36,371 nucleotides of DNA, taken from Vicinamibacteria bacterium. Lineage in GTDB: Bacteria > Acidobacteriota > Vicinamibacteria > Fen-336. The notes below the pieces were generated by a model. It did not search any database and was not told the origin of the DNA. It saw only the letters and a list, made by a program, of their open reading frames with translations. The DNA lies in the NCBI GenBank assembly GCA_023701125.1, contig JAMPXO010000043.1, forward strand, positions 1-36,371, given 5' to 3'. The position numbers were made by a program, and so were the translations under genes. This document shows, piece after piece, positions 16,479 through 25,327 of this stretch (position 1 is the first letter of the stretch; every line of letters starts with the position of its first letter).

Positions 16479-17705
16479 CTAGCGCGCGGCCAGCGTGCGC
16501 CGCAACGGCTGGGGATCGTTCTCCCCGATCCCCAGCGTGTAGCCGCCCTCCGCAGGCGCGTACACGAACGCCCGCCCGTCGATCGCCCGCAGGTGGCGGC
16601 CGTCGACCAGGCCGGCCGTCACCAGTTCCTCCAGGCTCGTGGGCGCTGCGCCGGTGCCGAGGGCGAACGCGCGGATCGCCTGGTCCACCCGGGCGAGCCG
16701 GGTCCGGGTCGCATCCAGTTCCAGCGCGGCGAGCGGGGGCGTGAGCGCGGACGGCACGCCGATCAAACCGAAGGCCGCACCGCGGTGCATTCCGACTGCT
16801 GCCAGCGTCAGCAGGATCGCCGCAGCCAGCGCGGCGTAGCCGAGCACGGGCGAGGCCGCCGCCGCCTCCGCGGCCGCCTCGGCTCCACGCGTCGCGCCCT
16901 TGCCGGCCGGCGCGATGATGTTGCGGTTCAGCAGGTCGAACAGCGTGCGGCAGACCTCGAACTCCAGGGCCCCGACCGAGTCGACGACCTGCTGGACCGT
17001 GTTGCTGCCGTCCACGTGCTGGTAGACGCGATGCTCGTCGGGCGTCAGCTTGATCTTCGACGCCGCCGGGCCCGCGGCGCCCTTCGCGGCGTCGCCACCC
17101 ATGCCGGCGAACATCTCGTCGAGGCCACCGTCGTCCGACCCGCCGGAGAGCTCCACCAGCCGCGGGTCGACGGCGCTCTTGAACACGAGATCCATCGACG
17201 GGATCTTCTTCTCGATGATGGGCCACTCGTCCACCATCCGGATGCCTTCCATGAGGATGAAGTCCGCACTCATGGGGTTCGTGTTGTCGCGGTCGTAGTC
17301 GACCGAGTCCGTCGAGTCGAAGGCGTACTCGCCTTCTTTCCAGCGGAACAGGCGGAACAGCGTCTGCTGCACCTGGACCGCCAGCGCCGCCTTCAGGTCC
17401 TTGGGCGCCAGCGCGCCGGTCTCGACCAGCACGTGGCCGAGCCGCTGCAGGGTCTGCTTCTGCACGGCGAGCGCCTCTTCGAGCCGCTCGCGGGTCAGCC
17501 GCCCGGTCTTGACGAGGACGTGGCCGAGCTTGTCCTCGATCCGCTTGCCGATGGTGTCCGAGGCGACGACCATGCCGTTCTCGAACACGACGGTGACCTG
17601 CTCGGCGTCGCGCTTGAGCGTCAGCGTGCCCGTCTTCCGCTGCAGGCCGATCAGCTGGAAGATGTCCGGCAGCCCGAAGTCCTTGATCGATCCCGAGAGC
17701 GCCAC
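16479..17705 (-). CDS. DUF4388 domain membrane-anchored protein
   Basis: 408 residues from GTG 17703-17705 (AGGGGGG upstream). The N-terminus (about 1-60) is a DUF4388 domain (SGSIKDFGLPDIFQLIGLQ), followed by two similar segments, KLGHVLVKTGRLT and RLGHVLVETGALA, of the type seen at the N-terminus of type II secretion/pilus ATPases, and an acidic, flexible middle. A single membrane helix (about 287-305) leads to a roughly 100-residue C-terminal part containing FVYAPAEGGYTLG, which recalls the C-terminal motif of pseudopilins (GspG-like). Function is unknown; DUF4388 proteins are often linked to signalling or gliding/pilus control. It sits between the TPR protein gene and ribF. Confidence 0.85.
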   Translation of the reverse strand: MALSGSIKDFGLPDIFQLIGLQRKTGTLTLKRDAEQVTVVFENGMVVASDTIGKRIEDKLGHVLVKTGRLTRERLEEALAVQKQTLQRLGHVLVETGALAPKDLKAALAVQVQQTLFRLFRWKEGEYAFDSTDSVDYDRDNTNPMSADFILMEGIRMVDEWPIIEKKIPSMDLVFKSAVDPRLVELSGGSDDGGLDEMFAGMGGDAAKGAAGPAASKIKLTPDEHRVYQHVDGSNTVQQVVDSVGALEFEVCRTLFDLLNRNIIAPAGKGATRGAEAAAEAAAASPVLGYAALAAAILLTLAAVGMHRGAAFGLIGVPSALTPPLAALELDATRTRLARVDQAIRAFALGTGAAPTSLEELVTAGLVDGRHLRAIDGRAFVYAPAEGGYTLGIGENDPQPLRRTLAAR

Positions 17706-17715
17706 GCTGCCCCCC

Positions 17716-19671
17716 CTAGGCCCGGCGCGGCGCCGGACGCCGCGCGGCCGCAGCCGCCTTGACCTCGAACTGGAAGCTCGGCTTCAGCAACTGGGCCACG
17801 ACCCACGCCGCAACCGCGAGTGGGCCGGCCAGCACCATCGCCCAGACTCCCCACGACGCGGCCGGCACCAGCGTCACCTCGACCAGCCGGCCGGGCAACA
17901 CCAGCGCGACCAGTGCGCCGAACCACACGAACGCGAGCAGCAGCCCGATCACCGTGCTGCGGCCGAACACCTGGCCCGCGCCGGGGACGAACAGCGAAAG
18001 CAGCCGGAAGATCTTCACCCGTCGCCCTTCTTCCGCTTCCACGTCGCGCAGCTTGGCGTTACGGGCCGGACCGGAGACGCCGTCCTTGACCACGAACAGG
18101 TGCAGGCAGGGCGTGCACAGCGGCAGCGGGGCGTCGCTCGACGAGCCACCGCCCTTCTTCTTCGCGCCGAGGTGGCACAGCTTGCAGAACACGGCCCCGC
18201 ACTTCAGGCAGCGCAGCGTGAAGATGCGTTCACCGCGCCAGCGGGTGACCGCGAAAGCGCCGGCGCCGAAGACCAGCAGCGCGAGGCTGAAGCGGTTGAC
18301 CAGGCCGAGCCGGGGCCACGAGCCCTGGCCGGCGTAGCGCGCCTGCAACTCCGCAACGGTCGGCGCCAGGTCCACCACGGCGCTGGTGACGCTGCCGCCC
18401 TGCTCGTAGCGCCAGCGATTCTCCAGTTCGATCGGCAGGCCGGGGGCCGCGGCGTCGGCCTGGCTGCGGACCTCCTTGGCCGGCTCGCCCTCGAGCTTGT
18501 TGTAGTGCGCCAGCGACTTGTTGTACAGCACCGTCGCCCGCGTGCGCCCGGCCGGCGCGTGCTCCGCGGCCCGCGCGTACAGGTCGATCGCGGCCGTGAA
18601 GTTGCCGGCGCCGAAGTAGAGGTTGGCGAGGTTGTTGGTGGCGCGGAAGTCACGCGGGTCCTTCTGCTCCAGCCCGCGGTAGAGCGCCATCGCCTCCTCG
18701 TCGCGCCCGGCCTTGCGCAGGGCCAGCCCGACCAGGTGCTGCAGGTCGACGTCGTCAGGCTGAGCCGCCGCCGCCGCCGACAGAGCGTCGATCGCATGCG
18801 CCTCACCCCCGCCGGCCACTGCCTCGAGCGCCTCCAGGTAGAGCGGTGCGCTGCGTGCCGACAGGGCGGGGCCGAGGCTGTCGGCAACCGGGCCGACGGC
18901 CGCCAGCAGCAGCCACGCCACGATCGTCACGCCCTGCTCCACCGGGGCCATGTAGACGAGCAGCAGTGCCATCCACCACAGCGGGAGGTAGCCCCAGCCG
19001 AGCAACGCGACGCAGGGCAGCAGCAGCACCAGGACGAACAGTCCGAGCGCGACGATCCGCGGTCGGTCCGGACCCAGGTGCTCGTCGATGTCGTGCAGCA
19101 GCAGCCCGCCGTAGCGCAACAACAGGCCGCCGGCCAGCACCCACACGGCGCAGAAGGCCGCCAGCAGGCCGAGCGTCAGCAGCGAGGCCCTGAGGTGGAC
19201 CTTGCCTCCCGGCGCCGAACCACGGGCCAGCACGCCGCTCACGACGTGGCCGATGCCGGCGGGCACGCCGGCGGCGCGGGCCAGGCCGAAGTGGGCGTCG
19301 GCGAGGTGCGGGTCGAGCACCAGCGAGCGCTCGAAGTGAACGCGAGCGGCGTCCGGCTCACCTTTCGCCAACCGCTCGTGACCCAACAGCACGAGGCCCA
19401 GCGCAGGCACGGTCAGATTCTCGATGTTGCGCTCGACGCGCAACCGCCGCATCTCGTCGAAGACGCCTTCGACCTGCGGCGCCGCGCCGGAGCGTTCGGC
19501 CCGCGCGTACTCGGCGAGCAGGCCGTCGAAGCCCGCGACGGGAGTCGCGGATTGGGCGACGTCGATCACGTTCGGGACGGGCGTCGTGGCCGGAGCCGCC
19601 GCCGGTTCCTGCGCCGCCAGCGGCAGCGCGATCACCACGGCAGCGACCCAACGCAGGCTCCAGGGGCTCAT
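17716..19671 (-). CDS. TPR membrane protein with a zinc-ribbon-like segment
   Basis: 651 residues from ATG 19669-19671, which overlaps the DUF1844 stop (ATGA). Order: signal peptide (about 1-20, ALPLAA-Q), helical repeats, several membrane helices (about 165-290), a TPR array (about 310-430) with ATNNLANLYFGAGNFTAAI, a membrane helix (about 475), a cysteine cluster with three CxxC pairs (CLKC, CKLC, CTPC) that could bind zinc, and a C-terminal helical-hairpin membrane region. Function is unknown. The mixture suggests an assembly platform or sensor at the inner membrane; partner candidates are the flanking DUF1844 and DUF4388 proteins. Confidence 0.8.
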   Translation of the reverse strand: MSPWSLRWVAAVVIALPLAAQEPAAAPATTPVPNVIDVAQSATPVAGFDGLLAEYARAERSGAAPQVEGVFDEMRRLRVERNIENLTVPALGLVLLGHERLAKGEPDAARVHFERSLVLDPHLADAHFGLARAAGVPAGIGHVVSGVLARGSAPGGKVHLRASLLTLGLLAAFCAVWVLAGGLLLRYGGLLLHDIDEHLGPDRPRIVALGLFVLVLLLPCVALLGWGYLPLWWMALLLVYMAPVEQGVTIVAWLLLAAVGPVADSLGPALSARSAPLYLEALEAVAGGGEAHAIDALSAAAAAQPDDVDLQHLVGLALRKAGRDEEAMALYRGLEQKDPRDFRATNNLANLYFGAGNFTAAIDLYARAAEHAPAGRTRATVLYNKSLAHYNKLEGEPAKEVRSQADAAAPGLPIELENRWRYEQGGSVTSAVVDLAPTVAELQARYAGQGSWPRLGLVNRFSLALLVFGAGAFAVTRWRGERIFTLRCLKCGAVFCKLCHLGAKKKGGGSSSDAPLPLCTPCLHLFVVKDGVSGPARNAKLRDVEAEEGRRVKIFRLLSLFVPGAGQVFGRSTVIGLLLAFVWFGALVALVLPGRLVEVTLVPAASWGVWAMVLAGPLAVAAWVVAQLLKPSFQFEVKAAAAARRPAPRRA

Positions 19672-20078
19672 GCCGCACCCCCCTGGGCCCGGGCCATCCA
19701 CGCCATCCGCAGTTCGTACAGCAGGCGTTCCAGCACCTGGTCCTCGCGGGGCGTGCGGTTGCCGCTGGTCCGGGTCTGCAGCAGCTCGAGCATCGAGATC
19801 GCGTGGCGCGCGGCGGCCAGGTCGACCTTGGGTGCTCCCTCCCCGCCTTCTTCGTGCATCAGGCCGAGGTGGAACGCGGCGGCGGCCGCGAGGTCCGCGA
19901 ACAGCGCCTCGAGCGTCGCCTCCGGTGCGCCGCCCGCACTCGCCGCCGGCTCCGGGGGCGGTGCGGTGGCCTCGCGTGACGGTGCCGCGGGCTGCGCCTC
20001 GGGAGCGTCTTCGCGCAACTCTCCCTCGGGCGTGAAGCTCCTGCGGTCCTTTACGGTGAAGGGTCTGTCGTCGGTCAT
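19668..20078 (-). CDS. DUF1844 domain protein
   Basis: 136 residues. The N-terminal half is disordered and rich in Ala, Pro and Glu; the C-terminal half is the helical DUF1844 fold with the typical pattern DLAAARHAISMLELLQTRTSGN followed by a conserved LLYELRMAWM segment. Function is unknown. ATG 20076-20078 has GGGGAG upstream. It is the first gene of the long operon that runs down to yraN. Confidence 0.85.
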   Translation of the reverse strand: MTDDRPFTVKDRRSFTPEGELREDAPEAQPAAPSREATAPPPEPAASAGGAPEATLEALFADLAAAAAFHLGLMHEEGGEGAPKVDLAAARHAISMLELLQTRTSGNRTPREDQVLERLLYELRMAWMARAQGGAA

Positions 20079-20132
20079 GGACTCCCCGCCGGATCTCGAG
20101 TCGAACGCCTGGCTAACCCTTGCGTGCGCGGG

Positions 20133-20141
20133 ATCTTAGCA
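20133..20141 (-). promoter_or_regulatory. Extended -10 promoter of the DUF1844-to-yraN operon
   Basis: Minus strand TGCTAAGAT in the 93-bp gap between comEC and the DUF1844 gene, giving a leader of about 48 nt. No clear -35 is seen. Confidence 0.35.
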
Positions 20142-20171
20142 CGCTCGCGCGGAGCACCGGGCGAGGACGAC

Positions 20172-22517
20172 TCAGGGCGGCGCCGTGGCGTGGACACGCA
20201 GCACGGACCCGTCCGTTTCGAACCCGATCGCGCCGTGAACCGGCGTCTGCAGGACCAGCGCGCGCTGCGCACGCAAGCGCGCCAGCACCTCGGGATGGGG
20301 ATGGCCGAAGAGGTCCCGCCGGCCGGCCGAGATCAGCGCCAGCCCGGGGCGCAACTCCGCGAGCAGGAGCGACCCCGTACTCGTGCGGCTGCCGTGATGC
20401 CCCACCTTCAGCACGTCGCATCGTCCCGGCGCGAGTTGCGCCTCCGCCGCCGCCTCGGCGTCGCCGGTGAGCAGCACGCAATGGCGGCCGAACCGCAGGC
20501 GCAACACCAGCGAGTCGTCGTTGCGCACGCGCCACGGGGGCCGCCGGGGCCGCGCCGGTCCGAGCACGTCGACCGTGACGCCCGGCCACGGCAGTCGGGT
20601 CCCGGCCACCACGGTCGAACGCCGCGTCCCCGCGAGGTCCGACGCCAGACGTCGGCTGGCCGGCTCTCGCGGCGGCAGCGGTCCTTCGAACACGGTCTCG
20701 GCTCCGAAAGCCCGGACCAGGAAGCCGGCGCCGCCCGCGTGGTCGGGATGGGCGTGGGTCAGCACCAGGCCGTCGATCCGCGCCACACCACGCGCCCACA
20801 GCGCCGGCCCCAGCACACGTTCGCCGAAGCCGCGATCCTCGCGGCCACCCGCTCCACCGCCGGCGTCCACCATCCAGCGCTCGCCACCCGGCAACTCGAT
20901 CAGGATCGCGTCGCCGTGGCCGACCTCGAGGGCGGTGATCCGCAGCACGCCGAGCGGCCGAGCCGCGTGCGGGAGCAGCAGGCCCACGGCCGCCGATGCC
21001 AGCAACAGCAGGCCGGCGCGCTCGCGGCGGGGCACGAACGCGAGCACACCGAGCGCCCCGAAGTGCAGCAGCACGGCCCACGCGGCGGGAGCAGGCAGGC
21101 GCGGGTCAAGACCTTCCGGGACCCACCGCGACGACGCCAGCAGCAGGTCCGCGCACGCGCTCGTCACCGCGCCGGCGAGCGGAGCGAGCGGCGCCGCCAG
21201 CACGTCGCAGGCCCAGGTCAGGGCGCCGAGGCCCAGCAGCCCGGTGGCCAACGGCACCGCGACGAGGTTGAGCAGCGGCGCGAGAAGCGCCAGCCGGTGG
21301 AAGCGCGCCACGGCCAGCGGCAGCAGCGCCCACTGTGCCGCGATCGAGGCCGTCACCGCGAGGCCCCAGGCCAGGCCGCCCCACGGCATCCGGCGCGCCA
21401 GCGGCCGGGTCAGGACCACCAGGCCAGCCGTGGCCAGGAACGACAACTGGCAGCCGAGATCGCCGGCCTGCGCCGGCGCGCCGACGAGCCAGGCGAGTGC
21501 CGCGACGGCCAGCAGGTGCAGGCCTTCCGCACGCTGGTCGAGCGCGCGGCCGAACAAGACGACCGCCGTGCCGAACGCCGCCCGCATCACCGGTACGTCG
21601 GCGCCGACGAGGAGCGCGTAAAGCAACACGGCCGGCGCCGCCAGCCAGAGCTGCGCGACGGGGCCCAGTCCCAGCCGCGTGGCGACGGCGACGATCAGCG
21701 CCGCGACGAACGCAACCTGGGCGCCCGAGAGCGCCAGCACGTGGTAGGTGCCGGCGCGTCGAAAGCCTTCCTCGAGTTCGTCGTCGAGCGCGGCGCGATC
21801 GCCCAGCACCATCGCCAGCGTGAGCGCAGTCGCGGGGCCCGGCCGCACGTGGCGCTCGATCCGCGTACGCATGTCCGTGCGCACGGTCGCCAGGGCCGCG
21901 GCCAGTCCCACTTCTCCCGGGGCCACCTCGAGCAACCGCGCCGACTTCACGGTGCCGGCCGCGTGCAGGCCGTCACGGCGATAGAGCGCCTCGACGTCGA
22001 AGGCCCCGGCCTGTCGCGCGTTGACCGGCAGCCGCAGCCGGGCCCAGGCCGTCACCCGCTGCCCTGCCGACAAGGCCGTGACGGTGGGGACGGAACCACC
22101 CGTCGGCACCTGCACCCGGAGCACGATCCGCCCCGACGGCCGCCCACCGCCGGCCTCGTCGCGCGCGTCCACGTCGAGCGGGACGCGGATCTCGCCGTCC
22201 ACGCTGCGACCGTCGCCGACGACCGTGCCCGACAACCGCACGGGCGAGTCCCCCGCCCGCAGCGCCAGGCCCCGCAACGGGTTGGAATCGTAGGCCCTGC
22301 GCTCCACCAGCCCCGCGCTGGCCCCGAGGGCGAGGGCCGCGGCCGCCAGCGCCGCGAACGCGAAGCGCGGCCCGGACCGCTCGATCGCCGCCGCTCCCAG
22401 CGCCAGTGCTGCCACAGCCAGGACCCACAGTTGCAGCGGCTCCGGCGCGGGCTCCGCGTCCGCGATCAGGGCGCCGAGCCAGAAGGCGCAAGCGAGCAGG
22501 GGCAGCGGCCGTGACAC
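20172..22517 (-). CDS. comEC: ComEC/Rec2-type DNA uptake channel protein
   Basis: 781-residue inner-membrane protein expected to carry single-stranded DNA into the cytoplasm during natural transformation. Domains: N-terminal membrane/OB region (DUF4131-like, 1-200), Competence domain with many helices (about 215-490) containing the conserved HVLALSGAQVAF segment, and a C-terminal metallo-beta-lactamase domain with the metal-binding HAHPDHAGG, LTGDAE and KVGHHGS motifs, so the nuclease-like domain appears intact. The start is GTG 22515-22517, giving an N-terminal membrane helix. No pilus or comEA gene is in the window, so competence cannot be inferred from this gene alone. Confidence 0.93.
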   Translation of the reverse strand: MSRPLPLLACAFWLGALIADAEPAPEPLQLWVLAVAALALGAAAIERSGPRFAFAALAAAALALGASAGLVERRAYDSNPLRGLALRAGDSPVRLSGTVVGDGRSVDGEIRVPLDVDARDEAGGGRPSGRIVLRVQVPTGGSVPTVTALSAGQRVTAWARLRLPVNARQAGAFDVEALYRRDGLHAAGTVKSARLLEVAPGEVGLAAALATVRTDMRTRIERHVRPGPATALTLAMVLGDRAALDDELEEGFRRAGTYHVLALSGAQVAFVAALIVAVATRLGLGPVAQLWLAAPAVLLYALLVGADVPVMRAAFGTAVVLFGRALDQRAEGLHLLAVAALAWLVGAPAQAGDLGCQLSFLATAGLVVLTRPLARRMPWGGLAWGLAVTASIAAQWALLPLAVARFHRLALLAPLLNLVAVPLATGLLGLGALTWACDVLAAPLAPLAGAVTSACADLLLASSRWVPEGLDPRLPAPAAWAVLLHFGALGVLAFVPRRERAGLLLLASAAVGLLLPHAARPLGVLRITALEVGHGDAILIELPGGERWMVDAGGGAGGREDRGFGERVLGPALWARGVARIDGLVLTHAHPDHAGGAGFLVRAFGAETVFEGPLPPREPASRRLASDLAGTRRSTVVAGTRLPWPGVTVDVLGPARPRRPPWRVRNDDSLVLRLRFGRHCVLLTGDAEAAAEAQLAPGRCDVLKVGHHGSRTSTGSLLLAELRPGLALISAGRRDLFGHPHPEVLARLRAQRALVLQTPVHGAIGFETDGSVLRVHATAPP

Positions 22518-22583
22518 GCGCGCAGCATCGACGCGAGGACGGCCGCAGGGGGCCCGGGCTGTGACGCTTTCGGCGGCGTGCGG

Positions 22584-23864
22584 TCAGCGCTCGAGCGCGG
22601 CGACGGTCTCCATGTGGAACGTGTCCGGAAACAGGTCGAGCAGGTGCAGCGAGCGCAGGGCGAAGCCGTGCTCGCGCAGCCGCGCGAGGTCCCGCGCCAG
22701 CGTGGTGGGATCGCAGGAGACGTAGGCGACGCGAGCGACCCGGGTTCGGGCCAGCGCGTCGACCACCTCCGGCCCGGCTCCGGCGCGCGGCGGATCGAGC
22801 AGGGCGGCGTCGAAGCGGCCCCTGGCCCACTCCGGCGCATCGTGCTCGACCGCCGCTTCGATCGCCTGAACGTGGCCGAAGGCCGCGAGGTTGTGGCGGG
22901 CGTCCGCCGCAGCCCACGGCGCACCTTCGACCGCGCGCACGTGTTCGGCGCGGGTCGCGAGCGGGAGCGTGAACAGCCCGGCTCCCGAGTACAGCTCGAG
23001 CACCCGGCGCGCTCCGGCCAGCGGAGCGAGGGCGGTCGCCTCGAGCACGTCGAGCAGCGCGCCGTTGCCCTGGAAGAACGACAGCACGTGGCTGCGCAAC
23101 ACGCCGTGTGGCCGTGGTGTGAACAGGTACGGCTCGCCCGCGATGCGCACGAACGGCGCGCCCGGACCGGCCCCCTGCCAGCCGAGCCCGCTCGCCGACG
23201 GGACCCGGGCTGCGAGCCGCGACGCGGTCTGCGGGTCGAGCGCGCGGTGCACGTTGAGCACGGCGGCGCGCGACGCCCCGTCGCCGCCCTCGCCGAGGCG
23301 CAGTTCTTCGACCCCGCGCAGGCCTGCGGCCTCCGCGGCTAGGGCGCTGCGCACTTCGTCCGCGAGTCGGGCCAGCCCCGGCGTGAGCTGCGGGCAGCGC
23401 TCGACGTCGACCAGGGCATGGCTGCCCTCCTCGCGGAAGCCGAGCACCGGTCGCCCGGCTTCCCACTCGACATGCAGCCGCGCGCGCCAGCGCCAGCCCT
23501 CTTCCGGCGAGCCCGTGACCGCCAGATCCACGCCGTCGAGCGGCACCCGCGCCCGCGACAGCGACTCCACCAGCACGTCGCGCTTGAGCGCGAGTTGCGC
23601 CTCGTATTCGAGCGGCTGGTACGTGCACCCCCCGCACCGCGCCGCGTGTGCGCACGGCGGCTCGCGGCGGGCGGAGCCCGGCTCTTCCACGGCCTCCAGT
23701 GCCGCCTCGGCGAAGTCGCGCTTGACCTTGTCGACGCGGGCCCGCACCCGGTCGCCCGGCAGCGCACCCGTCACGAACACCACCCGCCCGCCGCTGCGCG
23801 CCAGGCCGCGGCCGCGGTAGACGCCCTTCTCGATCTGCAGCGACACCCGGTCGCCGGGTTTCAA
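22584..23864 (-). CDS. RlmD/RumA-type 23S rRNA (uracil-5-)-methyltransferase
   Basis: 426 residues. TRAM/OB domain at the N-terminus (about 1-60), iron-sulfur cluster cysteines Cys71-x5-Cys77-x2-Cys80 with the fourth in ERCPQL, and a SAM-dependent methyltransferase core with LELYSGAGLFTLPLA, LLDPPRAG and the catalytic Cys in YVSCDPTT. It should methylate a uridine in 23S rRNA (RlmD-like) or tRNA. The start is TTG 23862-23864, whose TTGA overlaps the stop of the preceding gene, giving a product that begins right at the TRAM fold. The long ORF upstream in the same frame is an artefact of high GC. Confidence 0.9.
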   Translation of the reverse strand: MKPGDRVSLQIEKGVYRGRGLARSGGRVVFVTGALPGDRVRARVDKVKRDFAEAALEAVEEPGSARREPPCAHAARCGGCTYQPLEYEAQLALKRDVLVESLSRARVPLDGVDLAVTGSPEEGWRWRARLHVEWEAGRPVLGFREEGSHALVDVERCPQLTPGLARLADEVRSALAAEAAGLRGVEELRLGEGGDGASRAAVLNVHRALDPQTASRLAARVPSASGLGWQGAGPGAPFVRIAGEPYLFTPRPHGVLRSHVLSFFQGNGALLDVLEATALAPLAGARRVLELYSGAGLFTLPLATRAEHVRAVEGAPWAAADARHNLAAFGHVQAIEAAVEHDAPEWARGRFDAALLDPPRAGAGPEVVDALARTRVARVAYVSCDPTTLARDLARLREHGFALRSLHLLDLFPDTFHMETVAALER

Positions 23865-24529
23865 TGGAACACCGAGAGCCGCGGCAGCCCGATCAGCGCC
23901 AGCAACCGGGCCACGCGGGCGTCGTGACGGACCTGGGCCAGCACCTTCGCGGGCAGTCGCGTCGCGTACGGCGCCAGCTCCTGGTCCACGCCGCTGTCCG
24001 CCGCGGCCGCGTCTGCGGGCCGGGCCTGCTCGATGGTGGCGACCAGCGCGCTCTCGGCCTCGGCCAGGCCGCGCTCCACGTCTTCGAGCGGGCTGCCGGC
24101 CGCGGCGAGCGCCGCGTCGACGGCGCGTCGCGCCGCGGCCAGCGCCGCCTGCACCGCGGGCTCCGGCGCCGTGGCCGCAGCCAGCGCCGCGACCAGCACG
24201 GGCAGCCGGCCGCGCGCCTCGTCCGCGTCGGGCTCTCCGGCATCGAGCGCCCGCTTCCAGCGCTCGGCGGCGGACTCGACCGACAGCTTGCAGTACGCCA
24301 GGCTGCCCACCTTGCGGGCCCGCGCCCAGGAGTGGGCGTGGCCCTCGAACGCGTCCGCGATCCCGCGCAGCACGACGCGCAGCGGCCAGCCGGCGCGCCG
24401 CCACTCGTGGACCATCAGCCAGTCGGGATTGGAGAGAAACAGCGGGTCGCCGCGGCGCGAGACGAAGTAGTCCTCGACCGTGCGGTAGTACTCGATCTCG
24501 GCCTGGCCGCCGTCCGGCGCCGCGTCCAC
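23861..24529 (-). CDS. Conserved-looking protein of unknown function in the coaX operon
   Basis: 222 residues from GTG 24527-24529, 4 bp after the coaX stop. The N-terminal 80 residues look globular and conserved in character (EYYRTVEDYF, GDPLFLSNPDWLMVHEW, LRVVLRGIADAFEGHAHSW), the middle is an Ala-rich low-complexity helix region, and the C-terminal part is helical and basic. There is no signal peptide, membrane helix or recognisable catalytic motif. I do not know the family. Tight placement between coaX and the rRNA methyltransferase, with a 4-nt overlap to the latter, supports a real coding gene and a cytosolic role. Confidence 0.7.
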   Translation of the reverse strand: MDAAPDGGQAEIEYYRTVEDYFVSRRGDPLFLSNPDWLMVHEWRRAGWPLRVVLRGIADAFEGHAHSWARARKVGSLAYCKLSVESAAERWKRALDAGEPDADEARGRLPVLVAALAAATAPEPAVQAALAAARRAVDAALAAAGSPLEDVERGLAEAESALVATIEQARPADAAAADSGVDQELAPYATRLPAKVLAQVRHDARVARLLALIGLPRLSVFH

Positions 24530-24533
24530 CGGC

Positions 24534-25322
24534 CTAGCGCCGGTTGCGTTCGTAGATCAGGCGCAGGCCGGTCAGCGTCAGCCACGGGTCGACCACCTCG
24601 ATCGACGGGATGTCGCGGGCCAGCGTCTCGGCCAGCCCGCCCGTGGCGACGACCCGCACCCGCTCGCCCAGCTCGGCGCGAATCCGTCCCAAGAGCGCCT
24701 CCACCATCCCGCAGTAACCGAAGTAGAGGCCCGACTGCATCGAGCCCACGGTCGAGCGGCCGACCACGCGCCCGGGATTGCGGACCTCGACGCGCGGCAG
24801 CCGCGCCGCGCGCTGGAACAGCGCGTCCGCGCTGATGCCGACGCCAGGGCAGATCACGCCGCCGAGGTACTCCCCCTCGCGCGTGACCACGTCGAAGGTC
24901 GTGGCGGTGCCGAAGTCGACGACGATCACGGGACCGCCGAACAGCGCCAGCGCGGCCACGCCGTTGACGATGCGGTCGGCGCCGACGTCGCCCGGCGGCT
25001 CGTACAGCACCGGCATCCCGGTCTCGACCGCGGGGTCGACGACCAGCGGGTCGTGGCCCAGGTACTGGCGCGCGAGCGCGACCAGCACCGACGTCAGCGG
25101 CGGTACGACGCTGGCGAGGGCCACGCCCGCGATCTCGCGCGGGTCGATGCCCGAGTTCGCGAACAGGTTCCGCACCAGCACGCCGTACTCGTCGGCGGTC
25201 TGCTCGCGGCGGGTGGTGAGCCGCCAGTGGGCGCGCAGCTCCTCCCCCGCGTGGACGCCGAACACCGTGTTGGTGTTGCCGACGTCGATCGTCAGCAACA
25301 GCGGCTGCCGCCCCTCGGTCAT
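24534..25322 (-). CDS. coaX: Type III pantothenate kinase
   Basis: 262 residues catalysing the first step of coenzyme A synthesis, ATP-dependent phosphorylation of pantothenate. ASKHA-fold signatures: DVGNTNTVFG (13-22), GADRIVN, DFGTATTFDVV and the GVGISADALF segment. The start ATG 25320-25322 is preferred over an upstream extension overlapping birA. It is 5 bp downstream of birA, in the widespread nadC-birA-coaX order. Length is typical for CoaX. Confidence 0.95.
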   Translation of the reverse strand: MTEGRQPLLLTIDVGNTNTVFGVHAGEELRAHWRLTTRREQTADEYGVLVRNLFANSGIDPREIAGVALASVVPPLTSVLVALARQYLGHDPLVVDPAVETGMPVLYEPPGDVGADRIVNGVAALALFGGPVIVVDFGTATTFDVVTREGEYLGGVICPGVGISADALFQRAARLPRVEVRNPGRVVGRSTVGSMQSGLYFGYCGMVEALLGRIRAELGERVRVVATGGLAETLARDIPSIEVVDPWLTLTGLRLIYERNRR

Positions 25323-25327
25323 CTCGC

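Noticed and set aside
17401-20139. 912-residue plus-strand open frame
   Set aside because: Antisense shadow of the DUF4388, TPR and DUF1844 genes; low-complexity Arg/Gln/Ala product, no motifs. High GC leaves few stops.
22584-24404. 606-residue frame as a longer methyltransferase
   Set aside because: The extra N-terminal region is a shadow of the upstream gene; TTG 23862-23864 begins the TRAM domain and overlaps the upstream stop.
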